A DNA stretch of 64,000 bases from Leptobrachium leishanense (GCA_009667805.1 CM019072.1:33783519-33847518), one strand, 5' to 3'. Positions 1 to 11,269 are shown, numbered from the stretch's first letter. Notes: a model not told the origin generated them from the letters alone. Translations and numbers: made by a program.

Positions 1-829
1 GGTTCCTTTGCCGATCCCATTTCTGTGACCCTGCGGTATATTCAGCAAGCACCACGGGGTCCCCGAATTGCAGGGAAAGGCTGCCGCAAACCCGACGAAA
101 ACTAACCACAAAACCCACCGAATGCACGCAGAAAAGCCACAAAAACATCTGGATTAACTTGCTGAAAACCAAGCCCGAGCAGGAGCCGAACACAGCCGAA
201 GCAGCTGAGACCGCAGACGAGGGAGGTGAATAAATTAGCAAAATAGTTTGTGTGAATCTGTGAAAATGAAACGCTGTTTGCAAAGAAACTACTGAGCGAA
301 AATGTCTGAAATTTGCATATGAAGTCCAGGGAATGATAATAAAAAGGGCTGTTACAGAAAAAATAAGTAAACTTAAAAAAAAAAAAAAACGGACTTTAAA
401 AAAAAAAAAAACAATTAAGAAAAATGCTTAAAATATCCTAAAAAAATCTATAAATAAAGAGACTCTTTACTGCCGAATTTTATAATGAACGGTTTATTAG
501 ATATTGAATTAAAACGGGAATATTTTTAACATTGAAGCCTATGGGATTCGCCTGAATAAACCTGCCGAATTAAACCACCGAATGGCAGGGCATTAGGGGA
601 ACCTTTCACTGCTGGTTTGTGTTCTCTGAATAGCCGAAGCAGTGCTTTTTCATGGGGATTTCACTGCCCTCGAACAGGCACCGAACAGGCACCGTATGTT
701 CAGGCAATTCGCCAGGATTTGGCGAATTGCCTGCTCTCTGGATAGCCGAATGGCCAGGAAAGGTAACCGAACACTGATTTTCAGCGTTCGGTTACCTTTC
801 TCAAGCAATTCGGAGCTCTTTGAATAACC
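1..829. repeat. GGTTATTC-family interspersed repeat, copy 1 (cut by window edge)
   Basis: This is one of at least nine copies in the window of a family whose ends read (G)GGGTTATTCA and TGAATAACCC. The right end, CTCTTTGAATAACCC, lies near 829 and the left end is outside the window. The interior holds A/T-rich stretches near 370-460 and several short inverted pairs around the CCGAATGG and TTCGGTTACC motifs. The ends with TTTGAATAACC match the subfamily seen in reverse at 11270-12638. The short inverted ends, lack of coding capacity and copy number suggest a non-autonomous DNA transposon, but I could not resolve a TSD, so the superfamily is not assigned. Confidence 0.6.
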
Positions 830-1099
830 CTGTATGTATCTGCCACTAAAAGGAGCCGATAGAGCTGCCTGGGCCCCTTCCTATCTGTCAGAGTCCAGCC
901 TCCAATGCAGGTGGTCTTTTGAATGGCTTGGACCAATGGTGCTTTCCCATTGGTCCAATCTATTCCACTGCTCTGTCAGTGCCTCTCTGACTATCTGACG
1001 AGCAGTGTTCAGGAAGTAGCAGTGCATGCACAGAGGCAGGGAATGATGGTGATGGTGGGGGTGCATGGAGCAAGTGTGTTTATTTTATTTTATTAACTC
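830..1099. other. unassigned sequence
   Basis: I recognise no gene or repeat here. It contains a short inverted pair, TTGGACCAATGGTG and CCATTGGTCCAA near 928-960. Confidence 0.4.
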
Positions 1100-1102
1100 T
1101 TA

Positions 1103-1431
1103 AGCTAGTGTCAGATGAGCGACTTTGGAGAGCAGAAGGAACATCCGTGAGAGTGGACGTTCCTTCCACTCGACAACCGTCTGGCCACCTCGCTGAGTGC
1201 AGTCAGCACTGCAAAGCGTGATCCTCCTATAGAGAATCAAGCTTTGCAGCTCCATCAACGCACGTCCTAGCACTTAGACGGAGAGGCTGCAATAACAGTC
1301 GCTTGATGCGCGTGCATTTCGTGCGAGCACACAAGCGTGTGACCGGCCCCGTTGCAGCATCACAACGTTGTGACGGACGCCAGTAAGCACGTCAGTACGG
1401 GCGCACATAGCACGCTCGTCTGACGCCAGTC
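1103..1431. mobile_element. PIF/Harbinger-type MITE (TTA TSD)
   Basis: The 329-bp element is flanked by TTA at 1100-1102 and 1432-1434. Its ends are inverted: GTGTCAGATGAGCG on the left and CGCTCGTCTGACGC on the right. The arms share the interior (ACATCCGTGAGAGTGGACGTTCC) with the better-preserved copy at 7502-8023. There is no coding capacity. A 3-bp TWA duplication with GGC...GTCAGACGAGCG ends fits PIF/Harbinger, and the empty site of the relative at 55828-57537 supports that TSD. Confidence 0.7.
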
Positions 1432-1488
1432 TTAATGGCAGGTGAGGCTCTGCCTCACCTGCCGCGACTGACGGCATGTCCCTGCACA

Positions 1489-1713
1489 TCCCTGCCACAC
1501 AGTCCAGACCTTAACCCCATTGAGAATCTTTGGGATAATTTGCTGGAGAAGACTTTACGTAGCGCTGCGACTCTCCCATCATCAATACAAGATCTTGGCC
1601 ACAAATTAATGCCACTCTGGACAGAAATTAATGCAATGACATTGCAAGAGCTTACCGAAACAATGCTAAGGCGATTGCGTGCCGTAATCAAGGCCAAAGG
1701 GGTCCAAACGTAA
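1489..1713 (+). pseudogene. Tc1-like transposase, C-terminal fragment
   Basis: The frame encodes the C-terminal end of a Tc1/mariner DD34E transposase: SPDLNPIENLWD, with the third catalytic residue (Glu), then a basic helical tail ending KAKGVQT. About three quarters of the protein (paired-like DNA-binding domain and both catalytic Asp) is missing upstream, where a Harbinger MITE abuts. The stop TAA is formed at the insertion site of the LTR at 1714. The element's 3' end resumes after the LTR at about 2905-2937 (TTTTTGGCCAGGCTGTGTA), giving a nested structure. It is only distantly related to the three fuller Tc1 copies in the window. Confidence 0.75.
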
Positions 1714-2900
1714 TGTAGCGCTCACTCCCGGAGGAGCCGCTGAATTAACCTCGGGTTAGTCTCACCGCACTAGGGAATAAATATACACCAGCACTGTTGT
1801 GGATTTTATAGATTATATACTCTACTGATCCCATTAAAGTGGCATATATAATGTAAATACGGTATATGAACGACAGGATTTCGTAATGCGGGAAAAACAC
1901 GCGGCGGCAAAAGAAAAGGATTAACCCCCTCAGTTCTGGAGTGTAAGTCCCGTGAATGTAATGTCTCAAAAAGGTGTACGTGTATTGATTTGTGTACCCG
2001 GGTACCGTATTCAACTGGCCAGTGAATGGAATAAGTAAATCTTCGACTAGTCACGTTGGGGCCCTGTAGATTTGAACAATAATGCAGCGTGCTTGGTTAT
2101 ACTCGGACTTGCGGCCTGTAAGGCCTCTCACCCATCCGTTAGACAATCTGTCCCACTGCCCGATCAAGGATGTCTCTCCGCTTGTCCTCTGGAACTCTGT
2201 GCCACCGGGTCCGCTCTCTTGCTTGTCCGATCTTCAACACAAAAAACTACGGCCTACCGCCTGCACTCCCCATGGATCATCGCGGTCTCCTTACAGTGGG
2301 TCCAACTGGAACTGAAGTTCTGCGCAAACCTCTCAGCGATAAATGGGTATGCCTCCGCAAGTTACTGTCCCAATCTCCAGCGCCCTCGAGGCAGCGTCTG
2401 CACTCCGGCCTGATCTCGATCCCTGGCAGACTCACTTATTTATTTATTTATTTATAAAGGATTTTACCAGGAAGGATACATTGAGATTTCTCTCGTTTTC
2501 AAGTATGTCCTGGGTTCAAGAACATTGAAGTGTTACAGTTACAGAAATACAAAGTAATACAATGCAAGATATTATAAAAACAACACAAATATACAGATTA
2601 ACAGAAAACAAATATGTAGGAAATATAGTCACTCAGTTACAGGTTTACAGGTGCATTCTATATTGAGGTATGTTAGTAAGGAGCTTTGTCCTCTGTCTTT
2701 CGCCGCTCCGCTCACTCTGGCACTCTTCCGCACGAGGCTGCTTACGTCCTTCCCCTCTGTTCCACCCACTTCCTGTATCCGCCACAAAGCCTGATGGATA
2801 TTGTAGTTCGTTTAGGTCCCGCATAGTCCATATGGCTTTTGTCTCCCTCTGGTGGGCAAAAACGAGCAATTGCAGCAACCCAGTTTTAAACAGCGCTACA
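1714..2900. mobile_element. solo LTR, GTAA target duplication
   Basis: The segment starts TGTAGCGCT and ends AGCGCTACA, a TG...CA pair with 9-bp inverted ends, and is flanked by GTAA at 1710-1713 and 2901-2904. It contains AATAAA-type and TATAA-type A/T motifs near 1777-1850. A second, diverged copy lies at 61757-63622, sharing GCTGAAT..ACCTCGGG, ACACCAGCACTGTTGTGG and the CACCCATCCGT region. No coding sequence is present. A LINE/SINE-type tail (2433-2660) is inserted inside. The call as an LTR rests on the ends and TSD; orientation and family (Gypsy-like is a guess) are unresolved. Confidence 0.55.
2433..2660 (-). repeat. LINE/SINE-type 3' tail inserted in the LTR
   Basis: This starts with a (TTTA)n run and ACCAGGAAGGATACATTGAG, the same tail found on tRNA-headed SINEs at 49147-49308 and 51160-51357. 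Here it continues into a longer A-rich stretch and ends in a TATAGTCACT..TTACAGGTGCATTC module also present at 41460-41590 and, tandemly expanded, at 34015-34700. On the minus strand it reads as a 3' end with an (ATAA)n tail. The absence of a tRNA head suggests the partner LINE or another non-LTR repeat. Confidence 0.5.
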
Positions 2901-2937
2901 GTAACATTAGTGTGATTCATTTTTGGCCAGGCTGTGT

Positions 2938-3593
2938 ATATGGAGTAATTCCCTATTAAATGAGCTCAACCTCCTGTACGCGCCAGAGGTTCACTTTAAA
3001 CCTGAAATATGTAGAAGAATATCAGAATTGGAGTGGGATGAGTCAACAATGAAGATTTTCCCGGAAATCTGATATAATGTGCAAGTATCCCTTTATGATC
3101 CTGATTTATAGAATAAAAAACTGCATCACGGTGACAGTGTATCATGCCTGTATACAGAGGGCAAACAAGTTATTTCCCTGTTGACCATTCAGGCAATAAT
3201 ACCTGCGTGAAACAGATTAATTACAGGGCTCTCCCTTGGGCAGGGACATTGGCTAATTACTATGTGATGCAACAATCCTAACTAGCGGGCTCCAGAGAGC
3301 AGAAGCAAGGCGCATGATTGATATATTTTGAAACAAGAGTTCATCCGTTAACGCTCAAATCCATGCTACAAATTTGTTGTGAATAGAGTGAGGGTAGAAG
3401 AAGGTTCGCCGTAACATCTGGTCCACATTTATCTCATGAATTGAGGATTTCATACAAGCGCTTAATGAAGGGAACCTATCTCTTGGAGGGAGATTCTGTT
3501 TCAAGAGGTGGATCTCTGTCTACGCAATCTGTACAGATCGTAATGTCTGGTGACAGTGTAATAAAAATGAAATTTACAGGTCTGTTCACTAAA
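2938..3593. other. unassigned sequence
   Basis: No gene or repeat recognised beyond the end of the Tc1 remnant. Confidence 0.4.
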
Positions 3594-3676
3594 GGGGTTA
3601 TTCAGAGAGAGCTGATCTGGCCCTGAATTGGCACCGAAAAGGGAATTTCCACGTACAGTGCCATTTCGGGACCATT
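3594..3676. repeat. GGTTATTC-family fragment
   Basis: A terminal piece beginning GGGGTTATTCAGAGAG, followed by the subterminal GCACCG..GGGAATTTCC and ACAGTGCCATTTCGGG motifs seen next to one end of the longer copies. The rest of the element is missing. Confidence 0.55.
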
Positions 3677-4374
3677 TGTGTGTACAAGTGTGTAATCGCT
3701 GTGTGTGAGTGATCGTAATCGTGGGCAGGCTGCATGTGTGTTGGGATGATTGCAAAAGGATGCTTTGCGGTATGACAATTGTGTCGGGATGTAGAAGTGT
3801 GAGAAAGAATGTTTGGGATTGCTTACTGTTTCATATGTATACATATACACACCGGCTACCATACAAAAAATGGCCGCCAGCAATGCCAAGTTGGAACTGC
3901 GTGTCACAGCCGTAACTGTGCAAGCAGGAGCAGTGATGGCCCATCATTGCCGATGGCCATTTTTGTTATGGTCGTGGCATATTATAGAGGACACACATGC
4001 TCATCATGTGCCCATTGGCTCCTCTCCGGATATGCCGCTTGGGGTGGTCGCCCTCCCATCTCCCCCTTGTTGCTCTACTGGATGGAGTAATTCTCGTGTG
4101 CCGTTCTGCATCAGCAATCAATGGACGTTGTTGGAAGTGTCAAAATGTGCGTCACTGAGAGTCTCGAGGTGGCTGATCCGACATAAGAGGTAAGCACCGT
4201 GACGGGCTGGCTGCTCATACAGAAGCACTGCTTTAGCGCATATGAGTATGAGAGCCCTAATTTTATCTATCTAAGCACAGTGACTGCCATTAAATAGGCA
4301 CCCGGCACATTTTCCCTTGGTTCTCCCAAAAAACAGGTGACAGTCTAGCGATGTCAGGTGAGTGGGGAACATAA
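3677..4374. other. unassigned sequence
   Basis: No convincing gene or repeat; short open frames lack recognisable motifs. Confidence 0.4.
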
Positions 4375-4707
4375 GGGGTTATTCAATAAAAGCCAAACTT
4401 GCCGTCGAATTGCACCGAACGGCGAATTTCCCTCTACGGTGCAATTTGGTGGAATTTCAGCTGTTCAGAAAGTTGTCAGTTCGCCAAATATTGTTTTATA
4501 CACCTTTTTTAAAAATTGACGTTTTTTTTTTTACCCCCAGTTCGGTGGCATTCGGCAGCTGATCAGCTTTTTTTGGCTGTATTCGGCGGTCTGCGGCTGG
4601 ATTCAGCAGTCTGTTCGGCGGTCGGTGGGTTGATTGGAGGCGTTCTGCGGATCCCCTCGGTGTGCTTTCGGGGCCCTGCGGTGAATGCTGCAAAAACTCA
4701 CCCATGA
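4375..4707. repeat. GGTTATTC-related repeat, truncated
   Basis: Begins GGGGTTATTCAATAAAA and contains the CACCGAACGGCGAATTTCC and GCATTCGG motifs. The far side has the GGGGCCCTGCGGTGAATGCTG block that other copies carry about 120 bp in from the opposite end. The middle is deleted and the second end is absent. Confidence 0.5.
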
Positions 4708-5259
4708 CATGACAGCGCTCGACACCTTTTATTAGCACTCGCACCGGAGGATCAAACTACAATGTAAGCGCTATTATAAAACCAGATATATTTATATCGA
4801 TAAAAGTTTAAAATGTCCAAAATTCAAGACTTTTTGGCTTAGCATTAATCAATTATATACATGGATAAACTCGTTTTTCATGCTCTAGATCTTGAACCAG
4901 GCAAGGACCATCCAGTATATTGGTATAGGGAAGGGATGACCTAAATTCTAAATTAAGGGCAGACAAGGCCAATTCATCCAGAATTAGCGTCTGCCAAGCA
5001 CACTAGGCACCCCCCATGGATACACCTATGAAAAAAAGGATATAAAAGCATTGAAGCCTTGATAAAGCTTTCCTATATATGTTAGCGGTAAATACCGCAT
5101 GCTGTCAGGAGGCCAATAAATAGTGTACTATATAAAACTCAAGATCTGTTAAATCAAACGGATTGATTAACACTGACCTAGATATTCGCACTTAACCGTT
5201 TCTAGACAGAAACCTATGGTTTTTACCAAGACTCGTGACCTCGAGTGAATAGAAACATC
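4708..5259. other. unassigned sequence
   Basis: A/T-rich, no recognised feature. Confidence 0.4.
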
Positions 5260-5267
5260 CTCTAGCC

Positions 5268-6354
5268 CAGGGATCTCAAACCCCGCCCCCCCAGATGTTT
5301 GTGAACTACACCTCCCATGATTCTCTGCCCATTTATTGCATTCAAAGAATTCTGGAAATTGTAGGCGATTGTCATGCCCCGCTCCGCGGCCTTCCTCCGA
5401 CCCACACCGCCATGCTGGGAGAGGTTCCCTACTCACCTGAGGTCCCTCGTGGCGCGTTGCTCCGAGTTCCGGGTCCGCAGGATGGAGAGGAAGAGCCAGG
5501 AGACGCCCCACGCCGCCGGCTGGATCCAAGCCCTGTAAAGGAATGCGCGCACGCGCGAGAACAGACCCTCCTATGTAGTGTAAAATCAGGTACTCTGGCG
5601 CCCTCGGCTGGCCGATTAAGGGTACTGCGGGACACCTGCTCTGGAGATCCTCGAATGCCTCCCATTGACCTATCAAAGATCCAGGTACCTCAACTCCACC
5701 TACGAGAACCAGGTGAGAGATATTCTCTTGATCCCATGAACCCTATTTAAATCCGCCTTCCTTCCCAGCACATTATCCAGGTTCTACTGTGCCTTCCGCC
5801 TCAGTTTTCCTAGAGTTCCTCGTATTCCTTGATCACGTATCTTCTTCTGACCCTTCGACCCGGATTGTGCCAACGACTACGCCATCTTCTTCTGACCCTT
5901 TGACCCGGATTGTGCCAACGACTACGCCACCTTCTTCAACCCTTCGACCCGGATTGTGCCACCGACTACGCTACCTTCTTTAAACCTTCGACCCGGATTG
6001 TGCCATCGACTACGCCACCTTCTTCAACCCTTCGACCCGGATTGTGCCACCTACTACGCCGCCTTCTACACTCTTCGACCCGGATTGTACCATCGACCAC
6101 GCCATCATCCTCGTTATTATCCGTTGTTCTTCCTGAGACTTTGTTTTACGAATTCCACTCCAACCTTATTGACTGTATTATTTTCTGGACTTCAACTACT
6201 ATTTATGGTTTACTAAAAGATTACTTTACTCTCCATCGCCTCCTGATTTCCTTATCCATAGCTTGCCATTGGGTTCCATACACACACTTCACAGGGGATC
6301 CAAACCCTGCATTACAGCGATAAACATCTGGGTGCCCAGAATTTGACATCCCTG
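5268..6354. mobile_element. non-autonomous hAT element with minisatellite (TSD CTCTAGCC)
   Basis: A 1087-bp element whose ends are CAGGGATCTCAAA and the complement of CAGGGATGTCAAA, flanked by a perfect 8-bp duplication CTCTAGCC at 5260-5267 and 6355-6362. Eight-bp TSDs and CAGGG-type ends are hAT hallmarks. No transposase is encoded. The interior has a GC-rich first half and, from 5838, a tandem array of about 42-45 bp units. It is one of five hAT-type insertions in the window that carry tandem arrays. Confidence 0.85.
5838..6112. repeat. ~42-bp minisatellite inside hAT
   Basis: About six to seven tandem units contain CCTTCGACCCGGATTGTGCC followed by A(A/T)CGACTACGCC. Spacing varies between roughly 40 and 45 bp. 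The array sits wholly inside the hAT at 5268-6354. Confidence 0.85.
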
Positions 6355-6478
6355 CTCTAGCCCCTAGCCTAGTCCTTAGCCATTATACATACACAAGCGC
6401 GCTCGCATTCACAGTGTATCACAAAGACAAACATCTGCCACAGCGCCGAAATGCAGGATAAAAACGCAGGGCCCGATT

Positions 6479-7180
6479 ACATTCTTCACGCAAACATTAA
6501 CGCGTGCTCTAAAACGCATTAACGCGAGGGGCAAAACCCTTCGCGCTGAACGTCGTATTACAATGTCAGGGCAACAAACGCGCGTATACGTTTACCGCGG
6601 GTGAACCTGCGTGAGCTTACTGTACGTCGCGCGTCATATACTTAACATTGTGAGCGCAAATGCGTTTGTCTGCTGGTACGCGGATAGTATTACAATCTAT
6701 GCGCAGTTTGTAATGCACAGACTTTGTGCGCAGAATTTTAGCAACTCCTAAAAGCTGGTGTTAACGGCAAATTCTATCAACCTGACCGAAACCAAATACA
6801 CCAGCCCAAAAAAAATAAGCAGCAAAGTATAGTTACACATTCTACACATACCCAAACAATAAAATGGAGAAGTTGTGTGTGCTTTTTTTATTGCTGCAGC
6901 ATATGTGCGCAGATTGACTTTGGCAGGCGCAAAAACTTAACGTGAGATAACTGTAGTTCTTAATTCTGATTGGCTGAATCGCGTGAAAAAAACAGTCCGC
7001 ACACTGATTTCTGCACGCAACGTTTTTGCGCGTCCGTTTTACGAGTGCTATTTTTTGACGGATGAAAAATGCGCAAGGATTGTAATACCAGCGTTGGTTT
7101 ACACGCGTTAACGTTTGACGCTTCGTGCAAAAATTCACGCGTTTACCGTGCGTTTTTGCGCAAAGAATGTAACAGGGCCC
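6479..7180. mobile_element. TIR element with GGGCCC ends (possible GCA TSD)
   Basis: A 702-bp element starts GGGCCCGATTACATTCTT and ends with the complement of GGGCCCTGTTACATTCTT, so the TIR is at least 18 bp with two differences, followed by CGCAAA-type subterminal sequence. GCA flanks both sides (6476-6478 and 7181-7183), consistent with a 3-bp TSD. The interior is rich in CGCGTTAACG-like short palindromes. Part of it reappears in inverse orientation at 63625-64000. It has no coding capacity and the superfamily is uncertain. Confidence 0.6.
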
Positions 7181-7498
7181 GCAATCTTTTGGCCAAATTG
7201 TGACGGATTCATATGTGAAAGAAAATACACAACGTGAAAGAAATTCTTGTTTTCACATTCTCTTCAAGAAAAAACTTAAAACGGAATATTACGAATACAT
7301 GGAGAAAGGAAATCAGACATTATGAAACGAAACAAAAAAAAGTGTAATATGTTAATTATTTAATAAATTCCCATAACCTGGTGGTATCGGGTCTCATTCT
7401 GTTACATTCTGTCAATGTGATTATTAATGTCTGCTTTATTAAATTAGATGTGATCCTGCTGGAGCAGCCGTTAGGAGGCAGTTGAACGTCTGAACTGC
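7181..7498. other. unassigned A/T-rich sequence
   Basis: No recognised feature. Confidence 0.4.
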
Positions 7499-7501
7499 TT
7501 A

Positions 7502-8023
7502 GGCCGGGGTCGGACGAGCGTTTTTAAGAGCGGAAGGAACATCCGTGAGAGTGGACGTTCTTCCACTCTGACACCCGTCTGGCCGCCTCACAGAGTGAGT
7601 TAGTGCGCTCAGCGCTGCAAGGCTTGATCCTCCTATGGAAGATCGCGCTTTGCAGCCCCGTTGAACGAGCGTCATAGCACTTTGATGGGGAGGCTTTCAG
7701 CACGACCCCAGAACGTCCGCTGAAGCGCGCGCAATTCGTGTGCATGCTGCAGTGTGTGGCCGGCCCCATCGAAGCGTTACAACACTGCGACGGACGTCAG
7801 GAGGCATATCAGCACGGGTGCGCTATGTGCGCTCGTCTGACCCCGCTATGACGCACGTTCGACGGGGCTGCAAAGCGCGTTCCTCCACAGGAGGATCAAG
7901 CCTTGCAGCGCTGAGCGCACTATCTGTGCTCAGCGAGGCGGCCAGACGGGCGTCTGAGTGGAAGGAACCTCCACTCTCACAGACGTTCCTTCCACTCTGC
8001 AAAACGCTCGTCTGACCCCGGCC
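7502..8023. mobile_element. PIF/Harbinger-type foldback MITE (TTA TSD)
   Basis: 522 bp flanked by TTA (7499-7501 and 8024-8026). The ends GGCCGGGGTCGGACGAGCG and CGCTCGTCTGACCCCGGCC form a TIR that continues, imperfectly, almost to the centre, so the element is a long foldback with arms of about 200 bp (for example GAAC(A)TCCGTGAGAGTGGA on both arms). It is the most complete member of a family also at 1103-1431 and 50766-50911, and its ends match the related family at 12166-12612 and 55828-57537. Confidence 0.8.
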
Positions 8024-8138
8024 TTAGGTGGAATTTGGCCCAACCATCTGCCTGTCACAAAGAGATAGATGTTTGTCAGATCTGGAAACATTTCTTTAAC
8101 CTCCTGTTTTTATGTGTCATTGTTGGGTCTTCATAGAG

Positions 8139-8275
8139 CAGGGGTCCAGCAACCTCGGCCCTCCTGATTTTTTGGATCTACATCTCACATGAGGCTGAGC
8201 CAATCTAATGAGTGACTAAGCATCATGGGAGATGTAGTTCCAAAACACCTGTAGGGCCGGGGTTGCTGACACCTG
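8139..8275. mobile_element. short hAT-type MITE
   Basis: A 137-bp element with ends CAGGGGTCCAGCAACC and GGTTGCTGACACCTG, nearly palindromic overall, and flanked by TCATAGAG and CCATAGGG, an 8-bp TSD with two differences. The middle contains two complementary copies of the ACATCTC..CATGAG motif. Confidence 0.65.
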
Positions 8276-8417
8276 CCATAGGGTTCAAGGCACAAGATTT
8301 CATTTTTGGCGTTTTTAGAGAAGGTGTTCTACACGCCTCTTGTTAACATATGTAATTTCTTATTGGTATTGTCACTGCGTCATTTCCATCCCCCCCCCTC
8401 TTGTTTCTAATCCCCTC

Positions 8418-8592
8418 ATCCATCGAGATTGTAAATTCTCACGGGAATAGGGCTCTCATGTCCTCCTGTATCTGCTGGCAGGAATATTGACCTGCTTCCT
8501 GTATGTATTGTAGAATTGTCCTGTCTTTACCCATTACACCTTGTACAACGCTGCGGAATGTGTTGGCGCTTAATAAATAATAATAATTATTG
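8418..8592 (+). repeat. LINE/SINE-type 3' end with (ATAA) tail
   Basis: The segment reads GAGATTGTAAATTCTCACGG ... ACAACGCTGCGGAATGTGTTGGCGCT and ends in (ATAA)n. A copy in the opposite orientation lies at 33340-33480. The GATTGTAAGCTC motif is the unit of the second minisatellite in the hAT at 44347-48285. The structure is that of a non-LTR retroposon tail; no coding part remains. Confidence 0.5.
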
Positions 8593-8727
8593 TCACCTTA
8601 TTTCAAATTAGTGATCACTTGAAGCACTCTGGTGGTCATTCACCACTGGCCACTTTCATTAAAAGGTGAATTTTGCACAAAGAACTGTGGGTGTCACTGG
8701 GTTTTTTGTTCTTTTTCAAGCGATATA

Positions 8728-8752
8728 CATATATATATATATATATAAATAA
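8728..8752. repeat. (TA)n microsatellite
   Basis: A short run of alternating TA, mostly perfect. Similar runs occur near 23108, 37830 and 38468. Confidence 0.8.
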
Positions 8753-9131
8753 AAGCCCTACAGGCGTGTTCTTGCTCAGCCATTGTACCGCATGAGGTGC
8801 TCAAATCACCTTGTCTGGCACCATTTATCAACCCATAGTAACAGTCACCAGCGCTTCTTTTCTTTCCATTCTGATCTTTGCTTTAAATAACAAGTGAACC
8901 TCCTGACCATGTGTACATGATTTTATGCAGAACGTTGGGCTGACACCAGTATACATTTCGTTAACACATACTTGTACCCAATAAGGTAGCCGGTGGGAGT
9001 CAGTGGAGCTGAGGCAAGTACAGAGGTAATGGCTTATTATGCAATGACACAAAGATTTCGTGCTGCTGGGGTCCAGAGATAAAATGAAACCCCCTCCCAA
9101 AAAAATCCCAAAAAACAAGCTGCGAGAGTGA

Positions 9132-9772
9132 GTGTATCATAGAGCACCACAGCAATAAAACTCACACTTATTCATACACTGCACATTGCTGTGAATTTTA
9201 TTGCTATGCAGCTCTGCGATACGCTCATACACACTGCACATTACTGTGAGTTTTATTGCTGGGGAGCTCTGTGATACGCTCATACACACTGCACATTACT
9301 GTGAGTTTTATTGCTGTGGAGCTCTGTGATACGCTCATACACACTGCACATTACTGTGAGTTTTATTGCTGTGGAGCTCTGTGATACGCTCATACACACT
9401 GCACATTACTGTGAGTTTTATTGCTGTGGAGGTCTGTGATACGCTCATACCCACAGCACATTTCTGTAAGTTTTATTGCTGTGGAGGTCTGTAATACGCT
9501 CATACCCACAGCACATTTCTGTGAGTTTTATTGCTGTGGAGCTCTGTGATACGCTCATACCCACAGCACATTACTGTGAGTTTTATTGCTGTGGAGCTCT
9601 GTGATACGCTCATACACACTGCACATTACTGTGAGTTTTATTGCTGTGGATCTCTGTGATACGCTCATACCCACAGCACATTACTGTGAGTTTTATTGCT
9701 GTGGAGCTCTGTGATACGCTCATACCCACAGCACATTACTGTGAGTTTTATTGCTGTGGAGCTCTATGATAC
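9132..9772. repeat. 55-bp minisatellite with inverted first unit
   Basis: Eleven units at exact 55-bp spacing (GCACATT at 9181, 9236, 9291 ... 9731), each containing GTGAGTTTTATTGCTGTGGA and GATACGCTCATAC. The first segment, 9132-9178, is an inverted unit (CCACAGCAATAAAACTCACA), so the array begins with a head-to-head junction. The same unit occurs in the hAT at 20061-21125 (three units) and in the hAT at 62506-63426 (one inverted pair). No 8-bp TSD could be identified around this copy, and its right edge is cut by the LTR at 9773. Confidence 0.9.
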
Positions 9773-10242
9773 TGTCAGGGTTTCCCCTGTAGTGGTGATA
9801 TTAACTCAAGGGACGTATATGAGTGCAATGAATACAGGACTGCAGGCTGCAATATTGGGATAAGGGAACAATCCAGTCATCCAATAAAATAGAAAAGAAA
9901 GGAAACAGGAGCTAGCATCAATCTGACTGTTGCAATACAGAAGCGATGTGTGAATGGGCTATCTGGCCTTTTATACTCTGTGGCTCTCTCTCAGCCAATC
10001 GATTCCCCGTGACATCACTGGGGTGCACCACGCCCTGGACGCCATTTTGGTGAAGACCAGGCGCGCACGCGCATCCCACCAGAGACCCAAGCAGGGCCCG
10101 AAGCCTGGGACTGCGCCGGAGGCCGCCTGCCGGCGGCAGAAGGGCCTGACTTCCCTGGTGTACAAGGACACATCGAGGAGGTAAGCTGGCGGCCCCACTA
10201 CACAAGGCTCTACCCGGTAATTGGGCTGGCCGCCTCGCCACA
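9773..10242 (-). mobile_element. solo LTR, minus strand
   Basis: Read on the minus strand the segment starts TGTGGCGAGG at 10242 and ends CCCTGACA at 9773, a TG...CA pair. Between them are, in correct order, a TATA box (AGTATAAAAGG, about 9965-9976) and a polyadenylation signal (AATAAA, about 9882-9888). This order of U3 promoter then R/U5 signal is that of a retroelement LTR. No matching short TSD is visible and no internal coding sequence flanks it, so it is a solo LTR or a truncated end. It lies between a minisatellite and a GGTTATTC-family copy. Confidence 0.6.
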
Positions 10243-10668
10243 ACCCGAATGAAAACGCCGGAAAAATCCTGAAAAATGCCTAAAAAATCCTAAAAAAACT
10301 CAATAAATAAAGAGACTTTTTACTGCAGATTAAAATAATAAACGGTTTATTAGATGTTGGATAAAAACAGGATTTTTTTTTACATTGAAGTCTATGGGAT
10401 TCGCCTGATTAAACCTGATTAAAATGAAAACACCGAACAGCAGGGCATTTCGTCAAATTTCACTGCTGTTCGGTGTCTCTGAATAGACTTGCTTCTCTAG
10501 GGGGGATTGCACTGCCCTCGCACAGACGCCGTACTAGCTGGCAGTTCGCCAAAATTTGGCGAACTGCTTGCTTTTTGAATAGTCGAATGGCCACGAAATG
10601 TCACCGTATGGGGAAATTCCCTGTTCAGTGACATTACGGGGCCAGATCAGCTCTCTCTGAATAACCCC
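10243..10668. repeat. GGTTATTC-family copy, 5' part lost
   Basis: Right-hand half of the family, from the A/T-rich centre through the CAGCAGGGCATTTCG, GGCAGTTCGCCAAAATTTGG and CACGAAATGTCACCG motifs to the end CTCTCTGAATAACCCC. The left half is cut at the junction with the LTR at 10242. Confidence 0.65.
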
Positions 10669-11269
10669 TTTTGTGTTATTGTTTGGAGATGTAGTTTTGT
10701 CCTGGTCCTCAAAGATCCCACGCCGTGGAAGGCTGCCTAAGCAGCTGCTGATTGACATCCTTTAAGGAGGAGGAGAAACCTGCTCTATGAATGGACAGAA
10801 ATAGCTTTTGGTGGCCATAAAGGGGTCATGACTCCTGCCTCCATGACCATATAAATGAGCCTAACCGGTCATGGTGGTTAGCGTGTCCCTTAAAAACTGC
10901 ATTAAAACCCTATTAATCCAAAATAACTCAACATTTTATTTTAATCGATGGAATAAGAAATATGATGGCGATGCTATGCGTGCGGAGATGCACAGGTTGC
11001 AGTCATTATGTGATCAGATATTGCAGAAGCATGTCCACTTTGTGGTTTGGGGCCAATTTCAAATCTTAGTTACTATGTAGTATTTCTTAATTGTGAAACT
11101 TATGATCACTAAGAAAATGTTTCAGAAAAACGCAAGGAGCAGAATCATTGGTTAAATGGTCTTTAGAATTAAGTATATATATATTTTTTCTAAATTTATA
11201 AAAAGTGTACAGCACGCACCTTCCTCTTACTTCAGCAATTAAAATACAATTTTACAGAAACACCATCAG
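10669..11269. other. unassigned sequence
   Basis: No gene recognised. A CCATGACC..GGTCATGGTGG segment resembles a dispersed sequence near 28060-28085. Confidence 0.35.
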
